Positions 1 through 7,798 of a stretch of 64,000 bases of DNA are shown here, piece by piece. A program made the position numbers and the translations under genes. Each line of letters starts with the position of its first letter. Positions within the stretch are counted from its first letter, which is position 1. Source of the DNA: Alistipes sp. (GTDB taxonomy: Bacteria > Bacteroidota > Bacteroidia > Bacteroidales > Rikenellaceae); contig JALENN010000010.1 in NCBI GenBank assembly GCA_022767745.1, positions 124,001 to 188,000 of the forward strand, read 5' to 3'. The notes under the pieces are model-generated. The model worked only from the letters and a program-made list of their open reading frames with translations, did no database searches and had not been told where the DNA came from.

Positions 1-1
1 C

Positions 2-1276
2 CGTATCGAGCTGCGGTCGGCCACGCGGCGCGCCATGCTGCGAACGGGCGGCGGCATCATGGCCGCAGGTATCGTCGTGCTGCTGCTCGGATGCCGCGGC
101 GAAGTGCGCCACGTGCTGCGCGACGAGGTATTCCCCGTAAACGTATGCTACAACATGGGGCTCAGCGTGTCCGAAATGCACCGTATAGACCACTACGAAG
201 ACACGTCGGCCGGCTTCGCCTACGAGGCGCGCCACATCAACCCCGAGAGCGGCACGCGCGAGATCTATGTCCTCATCATTGGCGAGGCATCGCGCGCAGC
301 CAGCTGGCAGCTATACGGATACGACCGCGACACCAATCCCGAGCTGTCGAAGATGAACGACATAGCCGTCTTCCGCAACGTGCTGACGCAGAGCAACACC
401 ACCCACAAGAGCGTGCCGATGATACTGTCGTCGGTGCACACCTCGGAGCACGACGAGCTCTACCGCCGCAGGGGGCTGCCGCAGCTATTCAACGAGGCGG
501 GCTTCTCGACCTACTTCATATCGAACCAGTCGCCGCAGGGAGCCATGATCGACAACCTTGCCCACGATGCCAAGCACGTTATCTACATCGACTCGCCCCG
601 CTACGACATGCAAATGGTCGAGCACGTACAGCGAGCCATCAAGGAGGATCCCTCCGACCGGCTCTTCTTCATCCTTCACTCCTACGGCTCGCACTTCAGC
701 TACCACCAGCGCTATCCGCGCAAGTATGCCACCTTCCTGCCCGACGACGACGTGGCCATAAACCCGCGCAACATGGACAAGATACGCAACGCGTACGACA
801 ACTCGATCGTCTACACCGACCACGTCATAGCCGAGATGATACGCACGCTCGCCGGCGAAGATGCCTGCAGTGCGCTCTTCTACTGTGCCGACCACGGCGA
901 GGACCTCTTCGACAAGTGCGACAAGCGGTTCCTGCACGCCTCGCCGCGGGTGACATATTACCAGCTGCATGTGGCATCGCTGGCTTGGTTCTCGCCCGAC
1001 TACAACCGACTGCATGGCGACAAGGTGCAGGCCGCACGGCAGAACTGCTTCGCCCCGGCCACAAGCTACTCGGTCTTCCACACTGTGGCCGACATGGCAT
1101 CGATAACATCACGCTACTGCAACGAGAAAGCTTCGCTGCTAAGCCCCGACTTCGATTACAACGCCACGCGATACTATCTCAACGACCACAACGTCGCCGT
1201 ACCGCTCGACTACGACATCGGCATCGACGCCATGCAGCGCGACAACTTCGCACGCATGGGCATAATGCTGCCGTAG
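2..1276 (+). CDS. Phosphoethanolamine transferase-like sulfatase-fold protein, 5' partial
   Basis: The frame is open to the left edge, so the N-terminus, where this family has its membrane helices, is missing. What remains is the periplasmic alkaline-phosphatase/sulfatase-fold domain. Visible motifs are GEASRAASWQLYGYDRD near the domain start, SNTTHKSVPM with the likely nucleophilic Thr, HSYGSHFSYHQRYP, and CADHGED supplying metal-binding Asp and His. These fit the EptA/CptA family, which moves phosphoethanolamine from phosphatidylethanolamine onto lipid A or core sugars at the outer face of the inner membrane and so lowers surface negative charge. The exact acceptor cannot be read from sequence. 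It converges on the histone-like gene, with a shared long hairpin between them. Confidence 0.85.
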   Translation, partial: RIELRSATRRAMLRTGGGIMAAGIVVLLLGCRGEVRHVLRDEVFPVNVCYNMGLSVSEMHRIDHYEDTSAGFAYEARHINPESGTREIYVLIIGEASRAASWQLYGYDRDTNPELSKMNDIAVFRNVLTQSNTTHKSVPMILSSVHTSEHDELYRRRGLPQLFNEAGFSTYFISNQSPQGAMIDNLAHDAKHVIYIDSPRYDMQMVEHVQRAIKEDPSDRLFFILHSYGSHFSYHQRYPRKYATFLPDDDVAINPRNMDKIRNAYDNSIVYTDHVIAEMIRTLAGEDACSALFYCADHGEDLFDKCDKRFLHASPRVTYYQLHVASLAWFSPDYNRLHGDKVQAARQNCFAPATSYSVFHTVADMASITSRYCNEKASLLSPDFDYNATRYYLNDHNVAVPLDYDIGIDAMQRDNFARMGIMLP

Positions 1277-1297
1277 GCGGCAGGGGGCAAAGACAAA

Positions 1298-1338
1298 AAC
1301 GAAGCGAGGGAAGTTCGATGAACTCCCCTCGCTTCGTT
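1298..1338. terminator. Long hairpin between convergent genes
   Basis: A 13-bp outer stem (arms at 1298-1310 and 1326-1338) continues, past one mismatch, into an AGTTC/GAACT inner stem with a GAT loop. On the minus strand the stem runs into TTTTTG, so it should terminate the histone-like transcript. On the plus strand only a short TTT follows, so its use for the left gene is less sure. Confidence 0.75.
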
Positions 1339-1353
1339 TCGTAAGATGCGGGA

Positions 1354-1530
1354 CTACTTCTTGGCCTCGTCAACCGACAACTTGCGGAAATCCTTGAGAA
1401 GCTTCGTCAGCTCCAGAGCGGCCTTACGGGCACGCACACCGGCAGCCTTGTTATTTTTCTCAATCTGAGCATTCGCATTCGACGAGAAAGCCTCGTACTG
1501 AGCTGCGATCTGATCTATCAACGTTTTCAT
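1354..1530 (-). CDS. Histone H1-like (Hc1-type) protein, 58 aa
   Basis: A 58-residue Lys/Ala-rich protein that begins MKTLIDQIAAQYEAFSS and ends KLLKDFRKLSVDEAKK. Length, composition and the central RARKAALELTKLLKDFRK segment match the small histone H1-like (Hc1) proteins found across Bacteroidota, thought to bind and compact DNA. It is monocistronic: a clean -33/-7 promoter lies 35-65 nt upstream of the ATG and a strong hairpin terminator follows the stop. That arrangement suggests abundant constitutive expression. The family assignment rests on recognising the sequence; nothing here shows DNA binding directly. Confidence 0.85.
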   Translation of the reverse strand: MKTLIDQIAAQYEAFSSNANAQIEKNNKAAGVRARKAALELTKLLKDFRKLSVDEAKK

Positions 1531-1564
1531 AGCAATTTATTTGTTTAATGGTTTGATCTTTGTG

Positions 1565-1596
1565 CAAATATACAAAAATTTCCAACAACCAAACAA
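1565..1596 (-). promoter_or_regulatory. Bacteroidota -33/-7 promoter of the histone-like gene
   Basis: On the minus strand a perfect -7 box TATATTTG (1565-1572) is preceded about 20 nt upstream by a TTG-containing -33 element (1593-1596). The predicted start leaves a 5' UTR of about 30 nt. Confidence 0.7.
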
Positions 1597-1669
1597 TTTT
1601 GTCGAAAAAACGGACATGAACCCGACCCGCAGGCCAAACAATCATTCAATCTGACACATATGCCAAAAA

Positions 1670-1703
1670 GCGGCCTTTTGCCGCCACCGGCACAGAAGGC
1701 CGC
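1670..1703 (-). terminator. Intrinsic terminator, minus strand
   Basis: Stem GCGGCCTT/AAGGCCGC (8 bp, 18-nt loop) followed on the minus strand by TTTTT. It lies beyond the plus-strand Cys-rich gene, so it may stop minus-strand readthrough from the transporter gene at 2074-3738. The interval 1531-1873 holds no other gene, only this hairpin and the two flanking promoters. Confidence 0.5.
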
Positions 1704-1873
1704 ATTACATGCGCCGCCACGCCTCGAAACCGTTACTGCAGTAAAGGATTTTTCACCCATTCACCCCACCCCGACACCTGCGGCACGGCAACGCCGCCGC
1801 GGCAAAAAATGCCACACGAGAGATGCCGCTCGCCTATTATTCGTATCTTTACGACGACAAAAAACATCCTACC

Positions 1874-2056
1874 ATGAACTGGCAAGAGACAGCAGTCGCC
1901 GCAATAGGCATCATCGCAGCCGCCATAGCCATTCGCGCCATCGTGCGCGGCATAAAGACACGCCGATACTCTTCGTGTGCCTCGTGCTCCGACACGACGT
2001 GCCCGCTCCGCGACATAAAAGAGCGCCGGGGCGATTGCACCCGGCGCACCAAATAA
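1874..2056 (+). CDS. FeoB-associated Cys-rich membrane protein-like, 60 aa
   Basis: The protein starts MNWQETAVAAIGIIAAAIAI, a single N-terminal membrane helix, followed by a basic segment and a Cys cluster CASCSDTTCPLRD. This helix-plus-cysteine plan is that of the small FeoB-associated proteins, which usually sit directly after feoB and are thought to help ferrous iron transport. Here the gene is alone; feoB is about 59 kb away in the same window. An earlier in-frame ATG exists at 1823, but a -7-like box TATCTTTA at 1844-1851 lies between the two and favours the start used. Function is inferred from family resemblance only. Confidence 0.65.
   Translation: MNWQETAVAAIGIIAAAIAIRAIVRGIKTRRYSSCASCSDTTCPLRDIKERRGDCTRRTK
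2023..2047 (-). terminator. Hairpin at the end of the transporter gene
   Basis: Perfect 8-bp stem GCGCCGGG/CCCGGCGC with a 9-nt loop. On the minus strand it is followed by CTCTTTTATG. It lies about 30 nt past the stop of the minus-strand transporter and overlaps the 3' end of the convergent Cys-rich gene. Confidence 0.5.
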
Positions 2057-2073
2057 CACCTCGCGGCGACGTA

Positions 2074-3738
2074 TCAGGCCGCCAGTATAAGCAGCTGCGC
2101 CGTCAGCACACGCAGGAACATAACCACGGGATATACCGTAGCATAACCCACGGCCGGAAGGTCGTTGCCCGCCGCGCCGCTCGCATATCCCAGCGCCGGG
2201 GGATCGGTCGTGCTGCCCGCAATAAGTCCCATCAGCGTATAATAGCTCATCTTGAGTTTCATGCGGGCAAAGAGGCCGACGATGATGATCGGCACCACCG
2301 TAATGATGAATCCGTACCCTATCCATCGGTAACCGCCGCCTACAATGGCATCGATAAAGCCGTCACCGGCACTTATACCCACTCCGGCAAGGAACAGCGC
2401 AAGGCCCACCTCGCGAAGCATAAGGTTGGCGCTCATGGTCGTGTAGGTAACCAGATGGAAGTGCGGGCCGAAACGGCCTATGAGTATGGCCACGATGAGC
2501 GGGCCGCCAGCCAGACCCAGCTTCACGGGCTGCGGTATGTTCATCAACGGTATCGAACCGATCAGCACACCCAACGCTATGCCGAGGAATATTGTGAGCA
2601 GCTGCGGCTCGCGCAGTTTCTTGAGCGAGTTGCCCAGCACACCTGCCACCTGCTCTATGGCGGTCTCGTTTCCTACCACCATCACGCGGTCACCCATCTG
2701 CAGTTCCATGCCCTGGTAAGGTATGAGATCGATTCCCGAGCGGTTAATGCGCGTGATGTTGATACCGTATTTCGTACGCAGGTGCAGATCCGACAGACGC
2801 TTGCCGTTGATCTCGGGCTTGGTGATGATTATGCGGCGTGAGACAAGCTGGTGCTGCGAGAGCTGGCCGGCGCCCCACTCCTCCATCGACATGTCGACGT
2901 GCTGTCCGAGGAATGCCACGATGGCCTCCGTATCCTCGGGCGAGCATATCAGGCGCAGCCTGTCACCCACCTTCAGCACGCTGTCGCCGTCGGCGATGGT
3001 TATCGTACCGTCCTCGTGCATGATGCGCGATATGACGAACGAGCGGTTGATAAGTTCGCTCAGGTGGGCAATGTTCTGTCCTTCGAGCGCACCGTTCGAG
3101 AAGAGTACCGACAGACGGTCGGCATTGCTGCGCTCGCCGCTCATCTCCTCCACGGCACGGTTCTCGTCGGCAAAGTTCACCCTGGTGACCACGCGTATGA
3201 ATATCATCGACAGGATTATGCCGACGACGCCCAGAGGATAGGCCACGGCGTATCCCAGCGCTATGGTGGGATCGTCAATGCCCGTAGCATCGAGATATGC
3301 CTGCTGCGCGGCGCCAAGGCCCGGAGTGTTGGTCACGGCACCCGACAACACACCCACCATGGTCGGCATGGGCGTGCCCGTCACAAGATATAATACATAG
3401 GTAGTGACCACGCCGAGCAATACGATCGCGACGGCACAACCCACGAGCCTGATGCCGCCCTCCTTGAGCGAGGAGATGAATCCGGGGCCGACCTGCAGAC
3501 CGATCGAAAAGACGAACAGGATCAGGCCGAACTCCTTGATGAAATTCAACGTCTGCGGCTCGACCGTAAAGCCGAAATGGCCGGCGGCGATGCCCACAAA
3601 CAGTATCCACGTTACACCGAAGGATATGCCTTTGATCTTCACCTTACCGAGGAGTATGCCCAGCGTTATGACCAGCGAGATCACAATAACGGTATGAGCG
3701 ATACCCTCGCCCGTGAACAGAGTACATAACCACTCCAT
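2074..3738 (-). CDS. Putative transporter, YidE/YbjL (AspT-type) duplication family with TrkA-C domains
   Basis: 554 residues in the classic two-half plan of the family. The first membrane half (about residues 1-185) contains GLILFVFSIGLQVGPGF and NTPGLGAAQQAYLD. Two cytoplasmic TrkA-C/RCK-C-like domains follow (about 205-285 and 295-370, for example GMELQMGDRVMVVGNE). The second membrane half repeats the signature motifs (GLALFLAGVGISAG, TTDPPALGYA). Characterised relatives such as AspT exchange amino acids and carboxylates across the inner membrane; the substrate here is unknown. It has its own -7 box (3774-3781). Confidence 0.85.
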   Translation of the reverse strand: MEWLCTLFTGEGIAHTVIVISLVITLGILLGKVKIKGISFGVTWILFVGIAAGHFGFTVEPQTLNFIKEFGLILFVFSIGLQVGPGFISSLKEGGIRLVGCAVAIVLLGVVTTYVLYLVTGTPMPTMVGVLSGAVTNTPGLGAAQQAYLDATGIDDPTIALGYAVAYPLGVVGIILSMIFIRVVTRVNFADENRAVEEMSGERSNADRLSVLFSNGALEGQNIAHLSELINRSFVISRIMHEDGTITIADGDSVLKVGDRLRLICSPEDTEAIVAFLGQHVDMSMEEWGAGQLSQHQLVSRRIIITKPEINGKRLSDLHLRTKYGINITRINRSGIDLIPYQGMELQMGDRVMVVGNETAIEQVAGVLGNSLKKLREPQLLTIFLGIALGVLIGSIPLMNIPQPVKLGLAGGPLIVAILIGRFGPHFHLVTYTTMSANLMLREVGLALFLAGVGISAGDGFIDAIVGGGYRWIGYGFIITVVPIIIVGLFARMKLKMSYYTLMGLIAGSTTDPPALGYASGAAGNDLPAVGYATVYPVVMFLRVLTAQLLILAA

Positions 3739-3773
3739 GACAAAAAATATTTGTTTGATTTTTTAATAAAGCG

Positions 3774-3781
3774 CAAAGATA
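3774..3781 (-). promoter_or_regulatory. -7 box of the YidE-type transporter gene
   Basis: Perfect TATCTTTG on the minus strand, about 35 nt upstream of the ATG, in an AT-rich stretch. No clear -33 TTTG at the expected distance. Confidence 0.5.
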
Positions 3782-3893
3782 TCATTTTTAAGAAGATTAA
3801 AAAAATCTGCCGGCGAAAAATACACCTTGTTTCTACCGATATGCGCTTTTACCGACTTTTCCGCTATCCGATCCGCACCGCACCGCCACAAAT

Positions 3894-3930
3894 GCGAAGG
3901 CGCCACCCCGCTGCAGGATGACGCCTTCGC
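3894..3930 (-). terminator. Hairpin downstream of lrgB
   Basis: Stem GCGAAGGCG/CGCCTTCGC (9 bp, 19-nt loop), 32 nt past the lrgB stop. The T-tract on the minus strand is weak (ATTTG), so it may be an imperfect terminator or an mRNA-stabilising hairpin. Confidence 0.45.
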
Positions 3931-3962
3931 TTGACGGGAGCTTCCCCCCCCGCCCGACGGCA

Positions 3963-4658
3963 TCAATATATAAACCGCGATATGATCGGCGCCAGCAAGG
4001 CCGTGGCCACGCCCATAAGTGCCATTGCAAGGCCGCTGATCGCCCCCTCGACGGCGCCCTTCTCTATCGAACGGGCCGTACCTATACCGTGCGCGGCCGA
4101 ACCCATGGCCAGACCGCGTGCAACGGGGTCGTCGATGCGCAGCAGGCGCATGAGCGAGAATCCGATCAGGGCGCCGAAGATGCCGACGACAAACACTACG
4201 ACCGATGTGATCGAGGTCTCGCCGCCTATGTTCTGCGATATGGTGACGGCGATAGGCACCGTTACCGACTTGGGCACAAGCGAGTCCTGAATCAGACGCG
4301 ACGCCCCCAGGAAACGCGCTATGTAGACCACGCTGAGGATGCCCACGACGCATCCCGTAACCACCGATGCCAGAATAGGCACAACCTGCCCCTTCATGCG
4401 CTCCTCCTGTTCATAGAGCAAGTACCCGAGCGCCACAACCGACATACCGAGGCCAAAGTCCAGCACACGCGTCGCCTCGCGGTACGACTCGTACGGTATG
4501 TCGAATACCAGCAGGAACCCGATCAGCGACAGGAACGTTATAACAACGGGGTGGCACAGCGACATGCCCGTGCGGCGATAGATCGCCATTCCGCCGCAAT
4601 ATATGGCTATTGTGAGTGCGAGCAGGAACGTCTCCGACTCCATGAACTGATGTATCAT
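3963..4658 (-). CDS. lrgB: LrgB/CidB family membrane protein
   Basis: 231 residues, almost wholly hydrophobic, with several predicted membrane helices. Family features are seen in DSLVPKSVTVPIAVTISQNI and AMGSAAHGIGTARSIEKG. LrgB/CidB proteins work with LrgA/CidA and have been linked to murein hydrolase control and, in several organisms, to export of pyruvate or other small acids. The start codon overlaps the lrgA stop by 4 nt (ATGA), which implies translational coupling and a two-gene operon. The role in this organism is not shown by the sequence. Confidence 0.85.
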   Translation of the reverse strand: MIHQFMESETFLLALTIAIYCGGMAIYRRTGMSLCHPVVITFLSLIGFLLVFDIPYESYREATRVLDFGLGMSVVALGYLLYEQEERMKGQVVPILASVVTGCVVGILSVVYIARFLGASRLIQDSLVPKSVTVPIAVTISQNIGGETSITSVVVFVVGIFGALIGFSLMRLLRIDDPVARGLAMGSAAHGIGTARSIEKGAVEGAISGLAMALMGVATALLAPIISRFIY

Positions 4659-4987
4659 CTTCTACGCATTTTCTGACAAACGAAACCTATGACGGCTATT
4701 ACCAGCACCGTACTTATGGCTGCGGCGGCGACCACGGCCACCCAGTTTTCGGCTATCACCTCATACGAGGTCATGAGCCCCACGCCGAAGGGGACGAAGA
4801 ACAGGGCCATCGCCCCGAGAAGAAACTTGGCCACGGGAGCCACCTGCTCGGCCTTCACCACGCGATAGTGCAGCGCGGCATAGAGCAATACCATTCCAAT
4901 GACGTTTCCCGAGACATATCCGCCCGTGAGCATGCTGATGAGATTACCCGCTCCCCAGCACGCGAGAATTGCAAAAATTCCGATCAT
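4655..4987 (-). CDS. lrgA: LrgA/CidA family membrane protein
   Basis: 110 residues with four predicted membrane helices; GNVIGMVLLYAALHYRVVK and FVPFGVGLMTSYEVI match the LrgA/CidA (holin-like) family. It is the partner of the overlapping lrgB. The ATG lies only 5 nt after a perfect -7 box TACATTTG (4993-5000). If that box is used, the mRNA is leaderless or nearly so. The next Met (residue 19) falls after the first conserved segment and is less likely as a start. A 16-bp palindrome abuts the -7 box and probably binds a regulator. Confidence 0.85.
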   Translation of the reverse strand: MIGIFAILACWGAGNLISMLTGGYVSGNVIGMVLLYAALHYRVVKAEQVAPVAKFLLGAMALFFVPFGVGLMTSYEVIAENWVAVVAAAAISTVLVIAVIGFVCQKMRRR

Positions 4988-4992
4988 GGCCG

Positions 4993-5042
4993 CAAATGTA
5001 GTGACAAAAGTGTCACGATGTAAAAATATTTCACTATTTTTG
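4993..5042. promoter_or_regulatory. Divergent lrgA / tmRNA promoter region with palindrome
   Basis: Minus strand: -7 box TACATTTG (4993-5000) for lrgA. Plus strand: -7 box TATTTTTG (5035-5042), 12 nt before the mature tmRNA 5' end. Between them is a perfect inverted repeat GTGACA-AAAG-TGTCAC (5001-5016). It touches the lrgA -7 box and covers the expected -33 position of the tmRNA promoter. The pattern GTGAC-N6-GTCAC resembles operators of the CRP/FNR superfamily but is not an exact match to either. Confidence 0.6.
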
Positions 5043-5054
5043 CGACGTCTGATC

Positions 5055-5454
5055 GGGGGCGACCGGTTTTGACAGCTTGCAGAGTTTGATTGTAAGCACG
5101 TCGAGCGTTGTGTGGTGGCTCGTAAATCTCAACACTCAAACTACAAATGGCAATAACAGCTACGCACTCGCTGCCTAATTTTCAAGGAAAACAAGGCTTA
5201 ATCATCTGATCCAAGGCGACCGGATGACGAGTATCCCGAACGGGGGCCCCGCCCTTAGGCAACCGTTCATACGGGGTATCATCAATTAGGGGATAGTGCG
5301 GCGGAGGTCTCGGCCGTCGCGCGAAATCAAAGAGACTGCGGCAAGGGTCAGGCCGTCTGCGGCCATCCCGAGCAAGAGGACCAATCGCAGAATAAACGTG
5401 TAGAAAGCTTTCGGGCTCCTTGTTTGGACGCGGGTTCGACTCCCGCCGCCTCCA
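5055..5454 (+). ncRNA. ssrA: tmRNA (transfer-messenger RNA)
   Basis: Rescues stalled ribosomes by trans-translation. The 5' strand GGGGGCG (5055-5061) pairs with the 3' strand CGCCTCC (5447-5453, one G-U pair), followed by the discriminator A. The 3' end has a tRNA-like T arm GCGGGTTCGACTCCCGC. The tag frame starts at GGC (5149) and reads GNNSYALAA, then TAA (5176-5178); the YALAA end is the usual degradation signal. CCA is not fully encoded. Length, about 400 nt, is normal. It is driven by the -7 box at 5035-5042 and ended by the terminator at 5475-5507. Confidence 0.95.
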
Positions 5455-5474
5455 CAAGCCCCATTAAACGGACA

Positions 5475-5507
5475 ACTCCCGCGGCCGAGGCCGACGGGAG
5501 TTTTTTT
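5475..5507 (+). terminator. tmRNA terminator
   Basis: Stem AACTCCCG/CGGGAGTT followed by a run of seven T on the plus strand, about 20 nt after the mature tmRNA 3' end. The minus-strand DUF4422 gene converges on it. Confidence 0.85.
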
Positions 5508-5521
5508 GCATATATTCTTAT

Positions 5522-6385
5522 CTATTCGCGATAATTTGCGGGGCGTTCCTTGAACATGAACCTTATTCTTTTGTTGAGGACGCTGAACCGTTCTCTTACA
5601 GGCCCGTGGTTATCCACCTGGTCAGCTTCTACAAACTGTACAACGGGGTAGAATAAACGCCTCTTATTTTTTGCAATAAGATATACGGACAGCAATCTTT
5701 CGGACACGAACCCGAACAGACGTTTCTGGTATGGCGTATAATCGGTAATATCAACCACCTTCTCCAACTTGAACAATATATCGAACAGCCACGTACAATA
5801 TTCGTCGAAATCGGCCCATGACATGACGAACATATTATATAAGGAGATTGAGTTGCCCAACATCAGGGTATCGAAGGCTTCGATATAATCCTTCTCCCCG
5901 TTTGCATATATTATGTCGCGGAGTTTTTTCAAATCATCGGCCTCATGGCATGTGCAGAAGTGAGAAAAAATCGTCTCCTTCATATACATCCGGTTCGCGA
6001 CAACCACGCTGCCCGCCGCAATCTTCCGTTTCAACGTATCGGGAAGCGAAAGGTCATATTCGCCCAACCGCCCGACATCCTCATACTTGACAGAGTAGAC
6101 CGATGGAATGACATTATGAAAATCGAAGAAACGGCGGTAATGGCACAACCCGATGCAGTCCACGTCCTTGAGGTTTTTCCATGCCCAATATATTGCCGTC
6201 AGCTCGCAGAACGACGCATTGCGCAAGCTGATGTTATCTCCCGTATCGTCGCCTATCATGTCAAGGCGCAACGGCGACAGTGCTCGCCCTGCCTGTATGG
6301 GTACATAGTCCGGATCACGGCGCACGACCGTATCCTTATGGTAGCACACCAATATCGATGTCTTCATGCCATTATTTTCTTTCAT
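5522..6385 (-). CDS. DUF4422 family glycosyltransferase
   Basis: 287 residues. The motifs ILVCYHKDT near the start, LRNASFCELTAIYWAWKNL, and IGLCHYRRFFDF are typical of DUF4422 proteins, which occur in capsule and LPS clusters and are treated as glycosyltransferases. The donor and acceptor are unknown. The start chosen (MKENNG) overlaps the frame-restored glf stop by 4 nt (ATGA), which supports both the start and co-translation with glf; a Met six residues later is the alternative. Base composition is visibly more AT-rich than the surrounding genes. With glf upstream this suggests a small surface-polysaccharide module inserted beside tmRNA. Confidence 0.8.
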   Translation of the reverse strand: MKENNGMKTSILVCYHKDTVVRRDPDYVPIQAGRALSPLRLDMIGDDTGDNISLRNASFCELTAIYWAWKNLKDVDCIGLCHYRRFFDFHNVIPSVYSVKYEDVGRLGEYDLSLPDTLKRKIAAGSVVVANRMYMKETIFSHFCTCHEADDLKKLRDIIYANGEKDYIEAFDTLMLGNSISLYNMFVMSWADFDEYCTWLFDILFKLEKVVDITDYTPYQKRLFGFVSERLLSVYLIAKNKRRLFYPVVQFVEADQVDNHGPVRERFSVLNKRIRFMFKERPANYRE

Positions 6386-7510
6386 CGGAACAACGCCAAT
6401 ACGTTTTCAATCACATTATGCATGTCATAATAGCGGTACTCGGCAAGACGCCCCCCCGAAAAGGACATTGCGTTCGGCGTCGGCCAGCCGCTTGTATTTC
6501 ATGTAGAGCTCCGTGTTTCGGGCATCGTTTATCGGATAGTACGGTTCGCTGCCCTCGCCCCACTCCGAGCTGTATTCGCGCGAGATTACGGTGCGGCCGT
6601 TTTTCATCACATCGTCGCCGAATGACTCGAAGTGCTTGTGCTCGATTATTCTGGTATAAGGCACCGAACGGCTCGTGTAGTTGACCACGGCATTGCCCTG
6701 ATAGTTGCACATGTCGAGACGCTCGTGCTCGAAACGCACCGTACGGTACTCGAGCCGCCCGTAACGGTAGTCGTAGAAACGGTCTATCGGCCCCGTGTAC
6801 ACGACACGGTCGGCCAGCGACGCGAAACGCTCCCTGTCGGAGAAGAAATCGCACTCCAGCCTCACATCGGCTCCCTCAAGCATCGCCTCGATCAGCACGT
6901 TGTAACCGCCGACGGGGATACCCTGATACCTGTCGTTGAAATAGTTGTTGTCGTATACCATGCGCAGGGGCAGACGTTTTATGATAAACGCCGGCAACTC
7001 CGTACACTTGCGTCCCCACTGCTTCTCGGTGTAACCCTTGATTAGCCGCTCGTAAATATCTCGCCCGACCAGCGAAAGCGCCTGCTCCTCGAGATTGCGT
7101 GGTTCGGCAACGCCCTCGGCCGCCATCCTGTCCAACACCTCGCGGCGCTGCTCTTCGATCTTGCGCTGCGCCTCGGCGGGGGTTACTACGCCCCACATCT
7201 GACAGAAGGTGTTCATGTTGAAGGGCAGGTTGTATATATGCCCCTCGTAGTTGGCAACGGGAGAGTTGGTATATCGGTTGAACTCCACGAACGAATTAAC
7301 GAAGTCCCACACCTCGCGGTTCGACGTATGGAATATGTGGGCGCCATACTTGTGGACATTGATGCCGTCAACCTTCTCGCAATAGAGGTTTCCGCCGATA
7401 TGGCTCCTGCGTTCTATGACCAGACACCGCTGTCCGCGCTGGCGGGCCTTGAACGCGAAGGCAGCGCCGAACAGACCGGCTCCGACTATCAAATAATCAT
7501 AATGCGACAT
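6382..7510 (-). CDS. glf: UDP-galactopyranose mutase, frameshifted near the 3' end
   Basis: Converts UDP-galactopyranose to UDP-galactofuranose, the donor for galactofuranose-containing surface glycans; FADH2 is the cofactor. The N-terminus has the FAD-binding IVGAGLFGAAFAF, followed by HIGGNLYCEKVDGINVHKYG and HIFHTSN, and further on TEKQWGRKC. Continuous translation stops at 6425 with the aberrant tail GGASCRVPLL. If the run of seven G (6451-6457) had six, the frame would continue GGRLAEYRYYDMHNVIENVL, the conserved C-terminus, and stop at 6382 in ATGA overlap with the next gene. The restored protein is 375 residues, the usual length. The reading frame is therefore broken in this copy by one extra base, through real mutation, phase variation or sequencing error. 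Confidence 0.85.
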
Positions 7511-7740
7511 ACGCTATCCCTAGTGACGTATAAGACGGTAAAAGCTTACAAATACAGTGAATGGCATGAGCAATGACATATCGGAAACACGGTGTCCTGA
7601 TTTTGTCTTACCGTGCCACATCCCATAAAAAACCTTTCAAATATAAATATTTTTTTCAACACAACGCGTCCCGCGCTCCATTCGAAGCAATCATATGACA
7701 ATTTTTTAACACAACCGAAACTTTTGCCGCGCCAAAACGA

Positions 7741-7776
7741 CGGGCGGCATCCGCCGCAACCGACAGACGCCGCCCG
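7741..7776 (-). terminator. Probable terminator of the C1 peptidase gene
   Basis: Perfect 8-bp stem CGGGCGGC/GCCGCCCG, 22 nt past the stop; TCGTTTTGG follows on the minus strand. The rest of 7511-7740 holds nothing I can identify. Confidence 0.5.
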
Positions 7777-7798
7777 CATACGGGACCGGCCTGCAACC

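Noticed and set aside
1660..2841. A 393-codon plus-strand frame
   Set aside because: Its product is His/Arg-rich and crosses a terminator hairpin, the Cys-rich gene and the transporter gene; it is a composition artefact.
5431..5454. tmRNA 3' end as an attachment site for an island carrying glf and the DUF4422 gene
   Set aside because: No second copy of the 3' end sequence and no integrase were found in the window, so no att site is annotated.
5182..5457. A 91-codon minus-strand frame
   Set aside because: It lies entirely within tmRNA; such antisense frames are a common false annotation.
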